Below the pieces are notes generated by a model. That model did not search any database, was not told the DNA's origin, and was given only the letters and a program-made list of their open reading frames with translations. Of a stretch of 64,000 bases of DNA, positions 1 to 9,042 are shown piece after piece (positions within the stretch are counted from its first letter, which is position 1; every line of letters starts with the position of its first letter). A program made the position numbers and the translations under genes. The DNA comes from Leptospira yanagawae serovar Saopaulo str. Sao Paulo = ATCC 700523. Lineage in GTDB: Bacteria > Spirochaetota > Leptospiria > Leptospirales > Leptospiraceae. The DNA lies in the NCBI RefSeq assembly GCF_000332475.2, contig NZ_AOGX02000015.1, positions 744,001 to 808,000 of the forward strand, written 5' to 3'.

Positions 1-948
1 AATCCCATTTACCTACCTCATGAAATTGAGGAACGGATCCTGCCACTTGCGGAAGAAATCAACCGTCTCAAAAAAGAAAAAAATGCAGTGATCCTTGGTC
101 ATAATTATATGACACCGGATGTGTTTTGGGGTGTGTCTGATATCATTGGAGATTCGTTGTATCTATCCAAGATGGCAAAGGAAACAACTGCCGATCTCAT
201 TTTGTTTAATGGGGTTCACTTTATGGCAGAGACTGCTAAAATTTTATCCCCAGAAAAAAAAGTTCTCATTGCCGACCCAAAAGCGGGTTGTTCCCTTGCG
301 GAATCCATCACACGAGAAGATGTCAAAGCACTCAAAGCTAAATACCCTGGTGTTCCTGTTGTAACGTATGTCAACTGTTCGGCGGAAGTCAAAGCTGAAA
401 CAGATGTATGTTGTACTTCGGCCAATGCCGTACAAATTGTCAATGCGGTCGAAGGGGATACGGTAATCTTTTTGCCAGACGAATACTTGGCGGGGAATGT
501 TCGTAACCAAACCACAAAAACCATCATCTCACACCCAGGACGATGTATGGTGCATGAGATGTACACTCCGGAAGACATTCGTTCCACAAAACGGTTGTTT
601 CCTGGTGGAGTCACTGTCATCACTCACCCTGAATGCCATGAAGATGTGGTAAAAGAAGCTGATTTTTCGGGTTCTACATCACAAATGGTTGATTTTATTC
701 GAAAGAGCAAAACAGACAAAATCATGCTTGTAACAGAGTGTTCGATGGGCGATAATTTACGTGCCGAGTTCCCAGAAAAAGAATTTGTCTCCACTTGCCA
801 AACTTGCCCCCACATGAAAAAAATTACCTTGGAAAAAGTGAGGGATGCACTTTTAAAAGAACAGTTTGAAATCTTTTTGGACGAAGAAGTGATCCGGCTT
901 GCCCAAAAATCTGTGAATCGAATGTTAGAATTGAGTTATAAAAAATAA
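1..948 (+). CDS. nadA: Quinolinate synthase NadA (5' end outside window)
   Basis: Condenses iminoaspartate with dihydroxyacetone phosphate to quinolinate in de novo NAD synthesis, using a [4Fe-4S] cluster in the cytosol. The frame is open from base 1, so the start lies upstream of the window; the GTG at 88 is internal. Visible family signatures are VILGHNYM near the front, [32 protein letters not shown], and the cluster cysteines in the NC, GRC and CQTCPHMKK segments. The C-terminus looks complete, with a TAA at 946-948. ispF follows after one base, which suggests co-transcription. Identification is firm. Confidence 0.96.
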   Translation, partial: NPIYLPHEIEERILPLAEEINRLKKEKNAVILGHNYMTPDVFWGVSDIIGDSLYLSKMAKETTADLILFNGVHFMAETAKILSPEKKVLIADPKAGCSLAESITREDVKALKAKYPGVPVVTYVNCSAEVKAETDVCCTSANAVQIVNAVEGDTVIFLPDEYLAGNVRNQTTKTIISHPGRCMVHEMYTPEDIRSTKRLFPGGVTVITHPECHEDVVKEADFSGSTSQMVDFIRKSKTDKIMLVTECSMGDNLRAEFPEKEFVSTCQTCPHMKKITLEKVRDALLKEQFEIFLDEEVIRLAQKSVNRMLELSYKK

Positions 949-949
949 T

Positions 950-1444
950 ATGTTTAGAATTGGAAACGGAATCGATTTTCACAAACTCATCCACGAACCC
1001 TTTCGACCACTTGTACTTGCAGGTGTTGAAGTAAAATCAGAATTTGCTTTCCTTGGACATAGTGATGCCGATGTGATTTTACATGCAGTTGCCGATGCGA
1101 TGTTGGGTGCCCTTGCTTTGGGAGATATTGGTGTTCACTTCCCTGACACAGACCCTAGGTACAAAAACATGAAGTCAACTCGGATCATTGAAAAATGTTT
1201 GGAACTTGTAGCAGAAAAAAATTTCAAACTTGTGAATGTAGACTGTACGTATGTGGGGGATCATCCAAAAATAAATCCTATCCGAGCAGAACTAAATGCT
1301 TCTTTGGCAAATATCACCAAACTTCCGTTAGATTGTGTTTCGATCAAAGCCACCACTTCCGAAGGAATGGGAGCTTTGGGTAGGAGTGAAGGTGTGATGG
1401 TGATGGCAACCGTGCTTATGGAAAGCACAAAGAAACACCACTAA
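950..1444 (+). CDS. ispF: 2-C-methyl-D-erythritol 2,4-cyclodiphosphate synthase
   Basis: Fifth step of the MEP isoprenoid pathway, forming the cyclic diphosphate with release of CMP. The 164-residue length is normal for the family. Metal ligands are visible in GNGIDFHKL (Asp and His) and GHSDADV followed by a His. The substrate loop FPDTDPRYK and the C-terminal [16 protein letters not shown] signature are intact. It starts one base after nadA. Its 3' end overlaps the convergent minus-strand gene by four bases. Confidence 0.96.
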   Translation: MFRIGNGIDFHKLIHEPFRPLVLAGVEVKSEFAFLGHSDADVILHAVADAMLGALALGDIGVHFPDTDPRYKNMKSTRIIEKCLELVAEKNFKLVNVDCTYVGDHPKINPIRAELNASLANITKLPLDCVSIKATTSEGMGALGRSEGVMVMATVLMESTKKHH

Positions 1445-1896
1445 AAACGTTTTTCTTTGGATGAAGCGATGAGGTTTAGGTCGGCATCGCTAAAGAACAA
1501 AAATAAAAGTTTGGATGAGAAATTGGAAACTGGTTGGATCTCCCAAACCCCATGCACACGAACACCGTTCTCAGTTGGATCAAGTTGGTAGGTCTCTTTT
1601 AGCACTTGGTAATGTTTGAATCCTTCTGTTTGGATTTGGAAAGAAATTGTCGGTGTATTTGCGACAGCTATGGTCTTACACTTTACCGTTTCCCCTAATG
1701 TTTTGGATTCCCATTCTTCCCCCACTGTTGGTTGCCGATAGGATTTCGGTTGGAACGATTCGTATAAGATCTTTTGTGTTTGGTCGGGTTTTAATTTTAC
1801 TTCCCAAGTACGCTCCAAACGACTTTCCTTTTGGCCAAGGACAGCGAAACCAAACACAAAAACAAAGATTCCAAATACACGAAGATACCAAATCAT
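1441..1896 (-). CDS. Small secreted protein of unknown function
   Basis: About 151 residues if translation begins at the ATG at 1896. That start places a hydrophobic segment ([20 protein letters not shown]) at the extreme N-terminus, as expected for a signal peptide or membrane anchor. The longer frame up to 2007 would add a basic, non-secretory extension overlapping the leader of the divergent phosphatase gene. A GGAG sits only two bases from the ATG, which is short. The rest is a mixed beta-rich sequence with no motif I recognise. It is convergent with ispF. Confidence 0.7.
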   Translation of the reverse strand: MIWYLRVFGIFVFVFGFAVLGQKESRLERTWEVKLKPDQTQKILYESFQPKSYRQPTVGEEWESKTLGETVKCKTIAVANTPTISFQIQTEGFKHYQVLKETYQLDPTENGVRVHGVWEIQPVSNFSSKLLFLFFSDADLNLIASSKEKRF

Positions 1897-1942
1897 ATCT
1901 CCATAGAAAAATCTATTGCCTAGGGATCGATTGAAATTTATT

Positions 1943-1969
1943 TTTCTCCTACCGAAGGAGAAACTTCGG
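1943..1969 (+). promoter_or_regulatory. Overlapping alternative hairpins in the phosphatase leader
   Basis: TTTCTCCT at 1943-1950 is the exact reverse complement of AGGAGAAA at 1956-1963. CCGAAG at 1952-1957 is the exact complement of CTTCGG at 1964-1969. The two stems share bases and cannot form together. The CTCC of the first stem could also pair with the GGGAGGG at 1968-1974 that probably serves as ribosome site. The layout suggests a leader that hides or exposes that site. No ligand family is recognisable, and short stems can occur by chance. Confidence 0.4.
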
Positions 1970-1982
1970 GAGGGTTTAGCAA

Positions 1983-4019
1983 CTGCATTCTGCAAGAGAA
2001 ATATCATCCAAACGAGTATCTGGCCTCATCCAAGTTTATGAGCGGGAAAACAACCTCACACCTCACTCCAATCCTTTTCCTGAAATTTTAGATGATAACA
2101 CTTACACTCGCATCCTAAAAGATCCGAATTATTGGATTTCGCAAGTCCTGGAAGATAAAATCATCCAACAAATAGCCTTGTCGTTGGATATTTCAGGTAT
2201 TTTATATCATGTTGGTACTGAAACTCTTATCACAAATGCGTATGATTTGTTACCATTGGATGATACAAGAATTGATATTGTGGAAATGATCCAACGGTTA
2301 CCAATTTTGATTGGTCGCCTAACAAGAGTAGTATATCTCAATGTAAAACCATTATCAGAAAATTATTTTAAATTTGTTTTTGTATATCTCCCAGAATACC
2401 AAGAGAAATGGTATGATGCTGTTTTTTTCCAAGGAATGTTAAATGGGTTAGCCGTACTATTTGAGCTAAAAGAATTCAAAATCAGAATGACGAAAACCAA
2501 ACTTTTTGGCATTCACGTTTCTCATAAAGAACTGGGCGAAGAAATTCAATTTGGTTCTGATTCCAATGAATACGAATTAGAATGGAAAGATGATATTTTA
2601 TATTTATCCAGGTCTCACCTAACAAAAGAAAATGTTTCTTCTCGCCACCGAGTGATGGTAACTTCACGTTCTGAAACAGAATTAGAAGAAATGTCCATAG
2701 TCGATGTTCGGGATGTTGTGGGCAAATCACGTGAACTAGCAATTGAAAATCGTGATTTGGAAGCAGCAGTAGAAGTATTGAAGTCGTTTAAACAAGAGTT
2801 AGAAAAAAAACAACTCTCTATGGCAAAAGACCTTCGATTGGCAAAGAACATCCAAAAGGGTCTTATACCAGAAATTATTCCAGATTGGAATGGAATTCAG
2901 TTTTGGACTGGCTTTAGTCCCATGCAAGAAGTAAGTGGGGATTATTATGATTATTTTCCCTATCATACAGATAAGTTAGGAGTCGCTGTTTGTGATGTCT
3001 CTGGGCATGGTGTGCCCGCTGCTTTTATCACAGCATTATCGAAAATGTTATTTTCGAATTTTAAAAAACCTAAACCTTCTGAAACATTCAAACTCATCAA
3101 TCGGGAGTTACTTGACCTTGTCAAACAACAAGGTTACACAACATGTGTTTATTTACTCATCCATTCCGATTATAAAGTGGTGTATTCGATTGCTGGTCAT
3201 CCAAGGCCAATTTTATTTCGGCATAGAACAGGAAAGGCGGAAATCTGTGATGGCGAAGGAACCTTTCTGGGAATGTTCCCAGATGCTGGTGATACATATC
3301 GAGATTTACATATCCAATTGGAGCCAGGTGATAAACTCTTTTTGTATACGGATGGTCTAACGGAAGCAGAGAATGATCATGGACATGCATTTGGTGAAAC
3401 AAAACTAATGCAACTCATAGAAGAAAATGCAAATGGAACAATCCAAGAAACAGTTGAACTCATTATGAACCAACATCGTGAATTCACAATGGGAACTGAT
3501 TCGATGGATGATATCACCTTACTCGGATTACAGTTGTCACCCAAATTGGAAGACTTTCGTATTTTACAATCGAAAGGAGATAAGGTTTACCAAAAAAAAG
3601 AATATGCAGAAGCCGCCCAGTATTACAGAGAAGCTCACAAAATTTTACCGAGAGAACTAAATACCCAACTTGCATATGGGAAAGCACTCGCCTATAGCGG
3701 TGATTATGAAAATGCGTCAGTTATGTTGGAATCCTATAACAAATTCAAAACCAATCATTTTAAATCGCATGCGATTTTAGGATATTGTTATTACCAATTG
3801 GGTATGTTTGAAAAAGCGGAATTGGAATGGAAAAAAGCCTATTCGATCAATGATTCCAATTTATCGAACTTATACAATTTAGCTCAACTTTATAGAAAGT
3901 TAAACCAAAAACAAAAAATGAAAGATGTCATCGATAAGATGAAACACATTGAAGCTACATACCTACACATCCTTCCACTGGAAAAAAAGTGGAAATCATT
4001 ACCAGATGAATCGATTTAA
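1983..4019 (+). CDS. SpoIIE/RsbU-type PP2C phosphatase with C-terminal TPRs
   Basis: Predicted cytosolic serine phosphatase that would act on an anti-anti-sigma factor or similar partner. The N-terminal ~270 residues form an unrecognised sensory region ending in a coiled-coil stretch (ELAIENRDLEAAVEVLKSF). The PP2C domain follows, with SGDYYDYFPY, VCDVSGHGVPAAF, LFLYTDGLTEA and DDITLLGL, so the metal-binding aspartates are present. The last ~130 residues are TPR-like (YYREAHKIL, AYGKALAYSGDYENA). The first ATG/GTG/TTG is a TTG at 2178 without a ribosome site. The frame is open and protein-like back to 1980, and a CTG at 1983 lies eight bases after GGGAGGG. I therefore place the start there with low certainty. 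The next gene overlaps its end. Confidence 0.85.
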   Translation: MHSAREISSKRVSGLIQVYERENNLTPHSNPFPEILDDNTYTRILKDPNYWISQVLEDKIIQQIALSLDISGILYHVGTETLITNAYDLLPLDDTRIDIVEMIQRLPILIGRLTRVVYLNVKPLSENYFKFVFVYLPEYQEKWYDAVFFQGMLNGLAVLFELKEFKIRMTKTKLFGIHVSHKELGEEIQFGSDSNEYELEWKDDILYLSRSHLTKENVSSRHRVMVTSRSETELEEMSIVDVRDVVGKSRELAIENRDLEAAVEVLKSFKQELEKKQLSMAKDLRLAKNIQKGLIPEIIPDWNGIQFWTGFSPMQEVSGDYYDYFPYHTDKLGVAVCDVSGHGVPAAFITALSKMLFSNFKKPKPSETFKLINRELLDLVKQQGYTTCVYLLIHSDYKVVYSIAGHPRPILFRHRTGKAEICDGEGTFLGMFPDAGDTYRDLHIQLEPGDKLFLYTDGLTEAENDHGHAFGETKLMQLIEENANGTIQETVELIMNQHREFTMGTDSMDDITLLGLQLSPKLEDFRILQSKGDKVYQKKEYAEAAQYYREAHKILPRELNTQLAYGKALAYSGDYENASVMLESYNKFKTNHFKSHAILGYCYYQLGMFEKAELEWKKAYSINDSNLSNLYNLAQLYRKLNQKQKMKDVIDKMKHIEATYLHILPLEKKWKSLPDESI

Positions 4020-5052
4020 ACTTTTACTTGTATCAATTTGTTTTTTTCATTTTAGTTTTCCAAAAGACCATAGTTTTCATTCCGATTATGCATTGGAATG
4101 GTGTTATTTTGTTGGTCATATCAAAGCAGAATCGGGAAATCTATATGGATATGAATTATCTTTTTTCCGGTTGAAGTTTTCTGATGGTGAAGATTGGAAT
4201 CCGGAAGTTTTTCCTGTTCACTTCGCAATATCCGAATTGAATCAAAAACGCCATGAAACAAGCCAAACCATCAAACGAAATTTAAATGATCTTGCTGGTT
4301 ACAAAAATAATTTGATTTATAGTGGAGAATATGAATTTCAAATTCTTTCCAAAGACCAATTTTTGATCAAAGCCTATCCAAAATCTAAAAATATTGCATT
4401 AGAACTTTCGTTAAATGGAAATGGTAACATCCTTTCGCACGGCAAGGATGGGATTTCAATTAAATCCAAACGGAATCCAAGTATTTTCTCGTATTACTAT
4501 AGTTATCCGAGACTAAAAACAAAGGGAACTTTATGGTTCCAAGGAAAAAAAGAAAATATAATCTCTGGTGATTCATGGATGGACCATGAGTGGAGCGAAA
4601 AATCTTCTAAATCGATTCCTACTTTGGCACAAGGTGAATCCGGATGGGATTGGATTTGTTTGATGGACGATAGTGGTGGAGATTATGTATTCTTTCGATT
4701 TCGTGAGTCAAAAAACTCGATGCCTGAAATTTTTGGAACGTATCGCGACCCAAAGGGAAAAGTCACCTATTGGAAAGAAGGAATAGAAATACAAATGGAT
4801 CCGGTTGGTAATAATTGGAAAAGTGAAAAAACCAAAATTGCCTACCCATTACAATGGAAAATCAAATACCCTGGAGGTGAGTGGGAGATAAAACCCATTT
4901 TCAATGAACAAGAGTTTGATGGAAGTGATTCCACTCAAACCATCTATTGGGAGGGAGCAGTTTTAGCCAAAGATTCTAATCAAAAAAAGTCTGCTAAAGG
5001 ATATTTAGAATTGAAAGGTTATCAAAAATCGAAAAAGTGGTGGGAGTTCTAA
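4006..5052 (+). CDS. Secreted AttH/CrtC-like (lipocalin-type) protein
   Basis: About 348 residues starting at the ATG at 4006, which gives a signal peptide (RFKLLLVSICFFHFSF). The longer frame from 3949 lies inside the phosphatase gene and is not secretory. Sequence blocks fit the CrtC/AttH 'predicted secreted hydrolase' family: DYALEWCYFVGHI near the N-terminus, SGDSWMDHEWSE in the middle, WDWICLMDDSGGDYVFFRFR, and a late WEGAV. Family members have two lipocalin-like beta-barrels; a few hydrate carotenoids, and most have no known substrate. It overlaps the phosphatase by 14 bases and precedes the peptide importer by three bases. Confidence 0.78.
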   Translation: MNRFKLLLVSICFFHFSFPKDHSFHSDYALEWCYFVGHIKAESGNLYGYELSFFRLKFSDGEDWNPEVFPVHFAISELNQKRHETSQTIKRNLNDLAGYKNNLIYSGEYEFQILSKDQFLIKAYPKSKNIALELSLNGNGNILSHGKDGISIKSKRNPSIFSYYYSYPRLKTKGTLWFQGKKENIISGDSWMDHEWSEKSSKSIPTLAQGESGWDWICLMDDSGGDYVFFRFRESKNSMPEIFGTYRDPKGKVTYWKEGIEIQMDPVGNNWKSEKTKIAYPLQWKIKYPGGEWEIKPIFNEQEFDGSDSTQTIYWEGAVLAKDSNQKKSAKGYLELKGYQKSKKWWEF

Positions 5053-5055
5053 GCC

Positions 5056-6066
5056 ATGTGGAAATACTTTTTAAAGCGGTTTTTGTTGATTTTTCCAACT
5101 TTACTTGGAATCACATTTTTAGTTTTTTTAATCTCTCATTTTGCTCCTGGTGGTCCCCTCAATAGCGAAATTGCAAAATTGAAAGGTGCAGGGAATTTAG
5201 CTGGAGCTTCCACCAAACAAATTTCCCAAGAAGAAATTGATCTAATCAAAAAAAGATTACATTTAGACAAACCGGCACCAGTTGCTTATCTCTATTGGTT
5301 GAAACAAATCGTACAGTTTGATCTGGGTGAATCGAGATTACATTCAAGAAAGGTATCAGAACTCATCGTGGAAAAACTACCTGTTTCACTTTTCTTTGGA
5401 TTGTCAGGATTCTTTTTAACGTATTTGATCTGTATTCCTTTAGGAATACAAAAAGCGTTAAAAGAAGGAAGTCAGTTTGATTTTATCACAAGTTTTATCA
5501 TCTTTTTTACATATTCACTTCCCGTATTCGCATTTGCGATGTTACTCTTGTATTTATTTGCTTCAGGTGAGGTATTTTCTTTTTTCCCATTAGGCCATGA
5601 AGTTTCCGATTTTTATGAAGACTTAAGTTTTATTGGAAAAGTAAAAGATCGATTGGCTCATATGTTCTTACCTGTGATCTGTTATGTGGTAGGCAGTTTT
5701 GCAGTACTTACTTTACTTATGAAAAATAGTTTGTTAGATCAAATTGCAAAGGAATATGTACGCACAGCAATTTCGAAAGGACTTAGTTTTTCGGATTCTA
5801 TTTTTAAACATGCTTTCCGTAACTCACTCATTCCAATTGCAACAGGATTTGGAAGTAACTTAACTTTAATTTTCTCTGGATCCTTATTTATCGAATTGGT
5901 TTTTAATATTGATGGAATGGGTCTTTTGAGTTTTGAGGCAGTCAGAGAAAGAGATACCGATCTCATGATGGGTTTACTTTTGGCACAAAGTTTTTTAGGG
6001 CTTATTGGTAAGATTGTTTCTGACTTTTGTTATATCTTAATTGACCCGAGGATTGATTTCGAATGA
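5056..6066 (+). CDS. yejB: Oligopeptide ABC transporter permease, YejB type
   Basis: Inner-membrane permease of 336 residues. It has the usual layout of an N-terminal anchor ([22 protein letters not shown]), a periplasmic segment, and five further membrane helices. The EAA loop is present around [27 protein letters not shown]. The [15 protein letters not shown] and terminal DPRIDFE sequences match the YejB subgroup of Opp/Dpp permeases better than OppB. Its stop overlaps the next permease start (ATGA). No gene for a periplasmic binding protein (YejA/OppA) is present in this operon. Confidence 0.9.
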   Translation: MWKYFLKRFLLIFPTLLGITFLVFLISHFAPGGPLNSEIAKLKGAGNLAGASTKQISQEEIDLIKKRLHLDKPAPVAYLYWLKQIVQFDLGESRLHSRKVSELIVEKLPVSLFFGLSGFFLTYLICIPLGIQKALKEGSQFDFITSFIIFFTYSLPVFAFAMLLLYLFASGEVFSFFPLGHEVSDFYEDLSFIGKVKDRLAHMFLPVICYVVGSFAVLTLLMKNSLLDQIAKEYVRTAISKGLSFSDSIFKHAFRNSLIPIATGFGSNLTLIFSGSLFIELVFNIDGMGLLSFEAVRERDTDLMMGLLLAQSFLGLIGKIVSDFCYILIDPRIDFE

Positions 6067-7112
6067 AGTTTATATCAAACCCGGCAAACGTCCGTAAGTG
6101 GGAGAAATTTAAAAAGAATAAACGAGCCTATTATTCTTTGATGATTTTATTTTACTCATATATTCTTTCCTTGTTCTCACCTATTTTAATCAATAACAAA
6201 CCTCTTTTTGTGTTGTATGAAGGATCAGTTTCTTTCCCCATTTTTCAATTTTATCCCGAAACGAAATTCGGGGGGGCGAATCTGACTGAACCTAATTATA
6301 AAAAATTGAATCGTGAGTCTAGGTTTCAAAATTCCAATAATCATATGGTATTCCCACCTATTCCTTTTGGTGTGAACGAAGATAATTTAGAAAGTTTGGA
6401 AGAAGGAACAAATCCTCCTTCAAAACCAACGTTACGCCATTGGATGGGAACTGATGACAGAGGACGAGATGTCTTCACAAGAATTATTTATGGTTATCGG
6501 CTTGCCATGACATTTAGTTTGATACTCATCGTTGTTGAAATTCTACTCGCTTCCTTTATTGGAGGGATCCAAGGGTATTTCGTTGGTCGCTTAGATTTGT
6601 TTTTGCAAAGGATTATCGAAATTTTATCAGCTATCCCGTTCCTTTATTTGATATTGATTATGGGTTCTTTTTTTGGAAGAGGATTTATGGTTCTCATTGT
6701 AACCTATGGTTCCTTAAGTTGGATAGGACTCAGTTATTATATGCGAGGTGAGTTTTTAAAGCTCCGCAAACAACAGTTTGTTGATGCAGCAAAAACTTTA
6801 GGTGCATCTTCTTACTCGATCATCATGCGCCATCTTTTACCAAATTCACTCACACCACTTGTTACTTTTTTGCCTTTTATACTAATATCCGCCATTTCGG
6901 TTTTATCAGCTTTGGACTTTTTGGGTTACGGCATCCCTGCGCCTAATCCGTCTTGGGGAGAACTCATAGGACAAGGAAGAGAAAGGCTCACAGCATGGTG
7001 GCTCATCACCTTTCCTTCTGTGGCTCTCTTTTTGACGATTTTATTTTCTGCGTTTGTGGGTGAGGGATTACGTGATGCCTTTGATCCGAAAGATAAGGTG
7101 GTTTACGAATGA
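6063..7112 (+). CDS. yejE: Oligopeptide ABC transporter permease, YejE type
   Basis: Partner permease of 349 residues. The N-terminal helix is followed by a long periplasmic segment containing [16 protein letters not shown], a YejE signature. The sequence [19 protein letters not shown] is typical of OppC/DppC/YejE. Five membrane helices follow, and the EAA loop is at [21 protein letters not shown]. It starts inside the yejB stop and ends inside the start of the first ATPase gene (ATGA). Such translational coupling fits subunits of one complex. Confidence 0.91.
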   Translation: MKFISNPANVRKWEKFKKNKRAYYSLMILFYSYILSLFSPILINNKPLFVLYEGSVSFPIFQFYPETKFGGANLTEPNYKKLNRESRFQNSNNHMVFPPIPFGVNEDNLESLEEGTNPPSKPTLRHWMGTDDRGRDVFTRIIYGYRLAMTFSLILIVVEILLASFIGGIQGYFVGRLDLFLQRIIEILSAIPFLYLILIMGSFFGRGFMVLIVTYGSLSWIGLSYYMRGEFLKLRKQQFVDAAKTLGASSYSIIMRHLLPNSLTPLVTFLPFILISAISVLSALDFLGYGIPAPNPSWGELIGQGRERLTAWWLITFPSVALFLTILFSAFVGEGLRDAFDPKDKVVYE

Positions 7113-7924
7113 CAACGAATCCAAAAGCCATTTCAGTAAACAACCTTTCCATCGAAATCAAAACAGACGATGGCGTTTTACCCATTGTCAGTGGGATTAG
7201 TTTCGATATAGACAAAGGCGAAACTTTAGCATTGGTAGGTGAATCGGGTTGTGGAAAATCAATCAGCAGTTTGGCGTTAACGAAACTTTTACCCACCAAT
7301 ACAACAATGTATCCAACAGGTTCCATCCTTTTGAATGGCACAAATTTATTAGAAGCTGATGCAAGTTACCTTCGTTCTATTCGAGGAAAAGAAATCACTT
7401 ATGTTTTCCAAGAACCTTTTAATGCCCTTAACCCTTTACAAAAAATTGGAAACCAATTAGTTGAGGGTTTTTTATTACATGGTTTGGGTTCAAAAGAAGA
7501 AGCGGAAAAAAAAGCAATTTATCTATTGGAACGTGTTGGAATCACCGACGCCAAACATCGACTAGATCAGTACCCGAATCAGTTTTCTGGAGGTATGTTA
7601 CAAAGAGTTTGTATCGCTATGGCTCTTATGTGTGATCCAAAAATCTTAATCGCTGATGAACCAACAAGTGCGATCGATGTAACAATTCAACTTCAGTTAA
7701 TCGAATTATTAAAAGAATTAAAAAAAGAACATGGGATGGCAGTTTTGTTCATCTCACATGATATAGGACTTGTAAGTCATATTGCAGATCGAATTGCCGT
7801 CATGTATGCTGGCAAAATAGTAGAACAAGGGAAAGTTGATTTGGTAATCGATTCACCTAAACATCCTTATACGAAGGCTTTAATTGCAGCGTATCCAAAT
7901 CATGAAAATATTGGTAACCATTGA
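7109..7924 (+). CDS. oppD: Oligopeptide ABC transporter ATPase (OppD-like), cut short by a frameshift
   Basis: Nucleotide-binding subunit of the YejBE permease. The ABC core is intact: Walker A GESGCGKS near residue 46, the [11 protein letters not shown]-loop region, signature FSGGMLQRV, Walker [13 protein letters not shown], and H-loop FISHD. The frame reaches [15 protein letters not shown] and then stops at 7922-7924. The expected C-terminal oligopeptide-transporter domain continues in the +1 frame (see the next entry). As read, the 271-residue product lacks the Cys motif kept by its partner ATPase. The core may still work; a sequencing error is possible. Confidence 0.85.
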   Translation: MTTNPKAISVNNLSIEIKTDDGVLPIVSGISFDIDKGETLALVGESGCGKSISSLALTKLLPTNTTMYPTGSILLNGTNLLEADASYLRSIRGKEITYVFQEPFNALNPLQKIGNQLVEGFLLHGLGSKEEAEKKAIYLLERVGITDAKHRLDQYPNQFSGGMLQRVCIAMALMCDPKILIADEPTSAIDVTIQLQLIELLKELKKEHGMAVLFISHDIGLVSHIADRIAVMYAGKIVEQGKVDLVIDSPKHPYTKALIAAYPNHENIGNH

Positions 7925-8087
7925 TGGCATTGTCCCATCCCCGAAATCATATCCAAGTGGTTGTCGTTTTCATACACGTTGTAAAGAAAAAATGGAGATC
8001 TGTGAATCTAAGATTCCAATCTCAAACAAAGTAACAGATTTCCAATTTGTAGAATGTTTTTTGTATGGAGGAAAAGAGAGTGCTTAA
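7919..8087 (+). pseudogene. Displaced C-terminal domain of the OppD-like ATPase (+1 frame)
   Basis: Directly after the oppD stop region, the +1 frame reads [21 protein letters not shown], then KEKMEICESK, and a final VECFLYGG. This is the oligo_HPY-type tail of OppD/DppD proteins, with the expected Cys pattern GCxFxxRC, C and C. Equivalent motifs bind an iron-sulfur cluster in some Dpp ATPases. The intact OppF next door has the same block (GCKFHTRC, ICKTEEP, VKCHFP). The join lies within GGTAACCATTGATGG around 7912-7926. The tail is separated from its gene by a net one-base shift. Confidence 0.8.
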
Positions 8088-9036
8088 GGTAGAAAACTTA
8101 GTTGTATCTTATAAACAATCACAATCTCTTTCCTTTTCGACAAAACGATTGGTGGCCGTTGATGGAGTACATTTTTCGATTCCCAAAGGTAAAATTTTAG
8201 GACTAGTTGGAGAATCGGGTTGTGGAAAATCCACAATTGGTCGAGCGATCTTATCATTGTTACCTTTTGATCAAGGAACCATTTCGTTTGAAGACCAAGA
8301 AATTGGTAAAGTTTCCAAAGAAAAACAGAAACTATTAAAAAGGAAAATACAAGTTGTTTTCCAAGATCCTTATTCTTCATTAAACCCTCGTTTTACGATA
8401 GAAGAAATTGTCACAGAAGGGTTACAAATTCATTTTCCAAATTTAAGTCAAAGGGAAAAAAAAGAAAAGGCAGTCAAAGCTTTGTCAGAGGTTAACTTAC
8501 CTTCAGACATTTTACATAGATACCCTCATGAGTTCAGTGGTGGACAAAGGCAAAGGATTGCAATTGCGCGTGCACTTATTTTAGAACCTAGTTTAGTTGT
8601 TTGTGATGAAGCAGTCTCTGCGTTGGATATTTCCACTCAAGCACAAGTAATCAATAATCTATTATTGCTTAGAGAAAAGTACGGTTTGTCCTATTTATTT
8701 ATTTCACACGATCTTAATATCGTCAAACATGTGTCAGATCGAATTGCTGTTATGTATTTAGGACAAATAGTGGAAGAAGGCAGTCGAGATGAAATCAGCC
8801 AAAAGCCGAGGCATCCATATACACAGGCTTTGTTTTCTGCAAGTTTTGACTTAAAAGATCGAAACAAAACGGCCAAACCACTCGTTGGGGAAATCCCAAG
8901 TATCCTCAACCAACCAAAAGGATGTAAATTTCATACACGTTGCCCAATTGCAAAAGAGATTTGCAAAACTGAAGAACCGAAGGAAATTTATCCTTCGGAA
9001 GCACATCGAGTGAAATGCCATTTCCCACTGCAGTGA
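8080..9036 (+). CDS. oppF: Oligopeptide ABC transporter ATPase (OppF-like)
   Basis: Second nucleotide-binding subunit. Walker A is GESGCGKST, the Q-loop region VFQDPYSSLNPR, the signature FSGGQRQRIA, Walker B LVVCDEAVSALD, and the H-loop FISHD. The C-terminal domain is complete, with GCKFHTRCP, ICKTEEP and VKCHFP. I chose the GTG at 8080 because GGAGGA at 8067-8072 is correctly spaced for it; the in-frame ATG at 8065 lies before that site. In Escherichia coli YejF both ATPases are fused, whereas here they are separate genes. Confidence 0.9.
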   Translation: MLKVENLVVSYKQSQSLSFSTKRLVAVDGVHFSIPKGKILGLVGESGCGKSTIGRAILSLLPFDQGTISFEDQEIGKVSKEKQKLLKRKIQVVFQDPYSSLNPRFTIEEIVTEGLQIHFPNLSQREKKEKAVKALSEVNLPSDILHRYPHEFSGGQRQRIAIARALILEPSLVVCDEAVSALDISTQAQVINNLLLLREKYGLSYLFISHDLNIVKHVSDRIAVMYLGQIVEEGSRDEISQKPRHPYTQALFSASFDLKDRNKTAKPLVGEIPSILNQPKGCKFHTRCPIAKEICKTEEPKEIYPSEAHRVKCHFPLQ

Positions 9037-9042
9037 AAGTTT

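Noticed and set aside
216..623. 135-codon minus-strand frame
   Set aside because: Antisense to nadA with no independent support.
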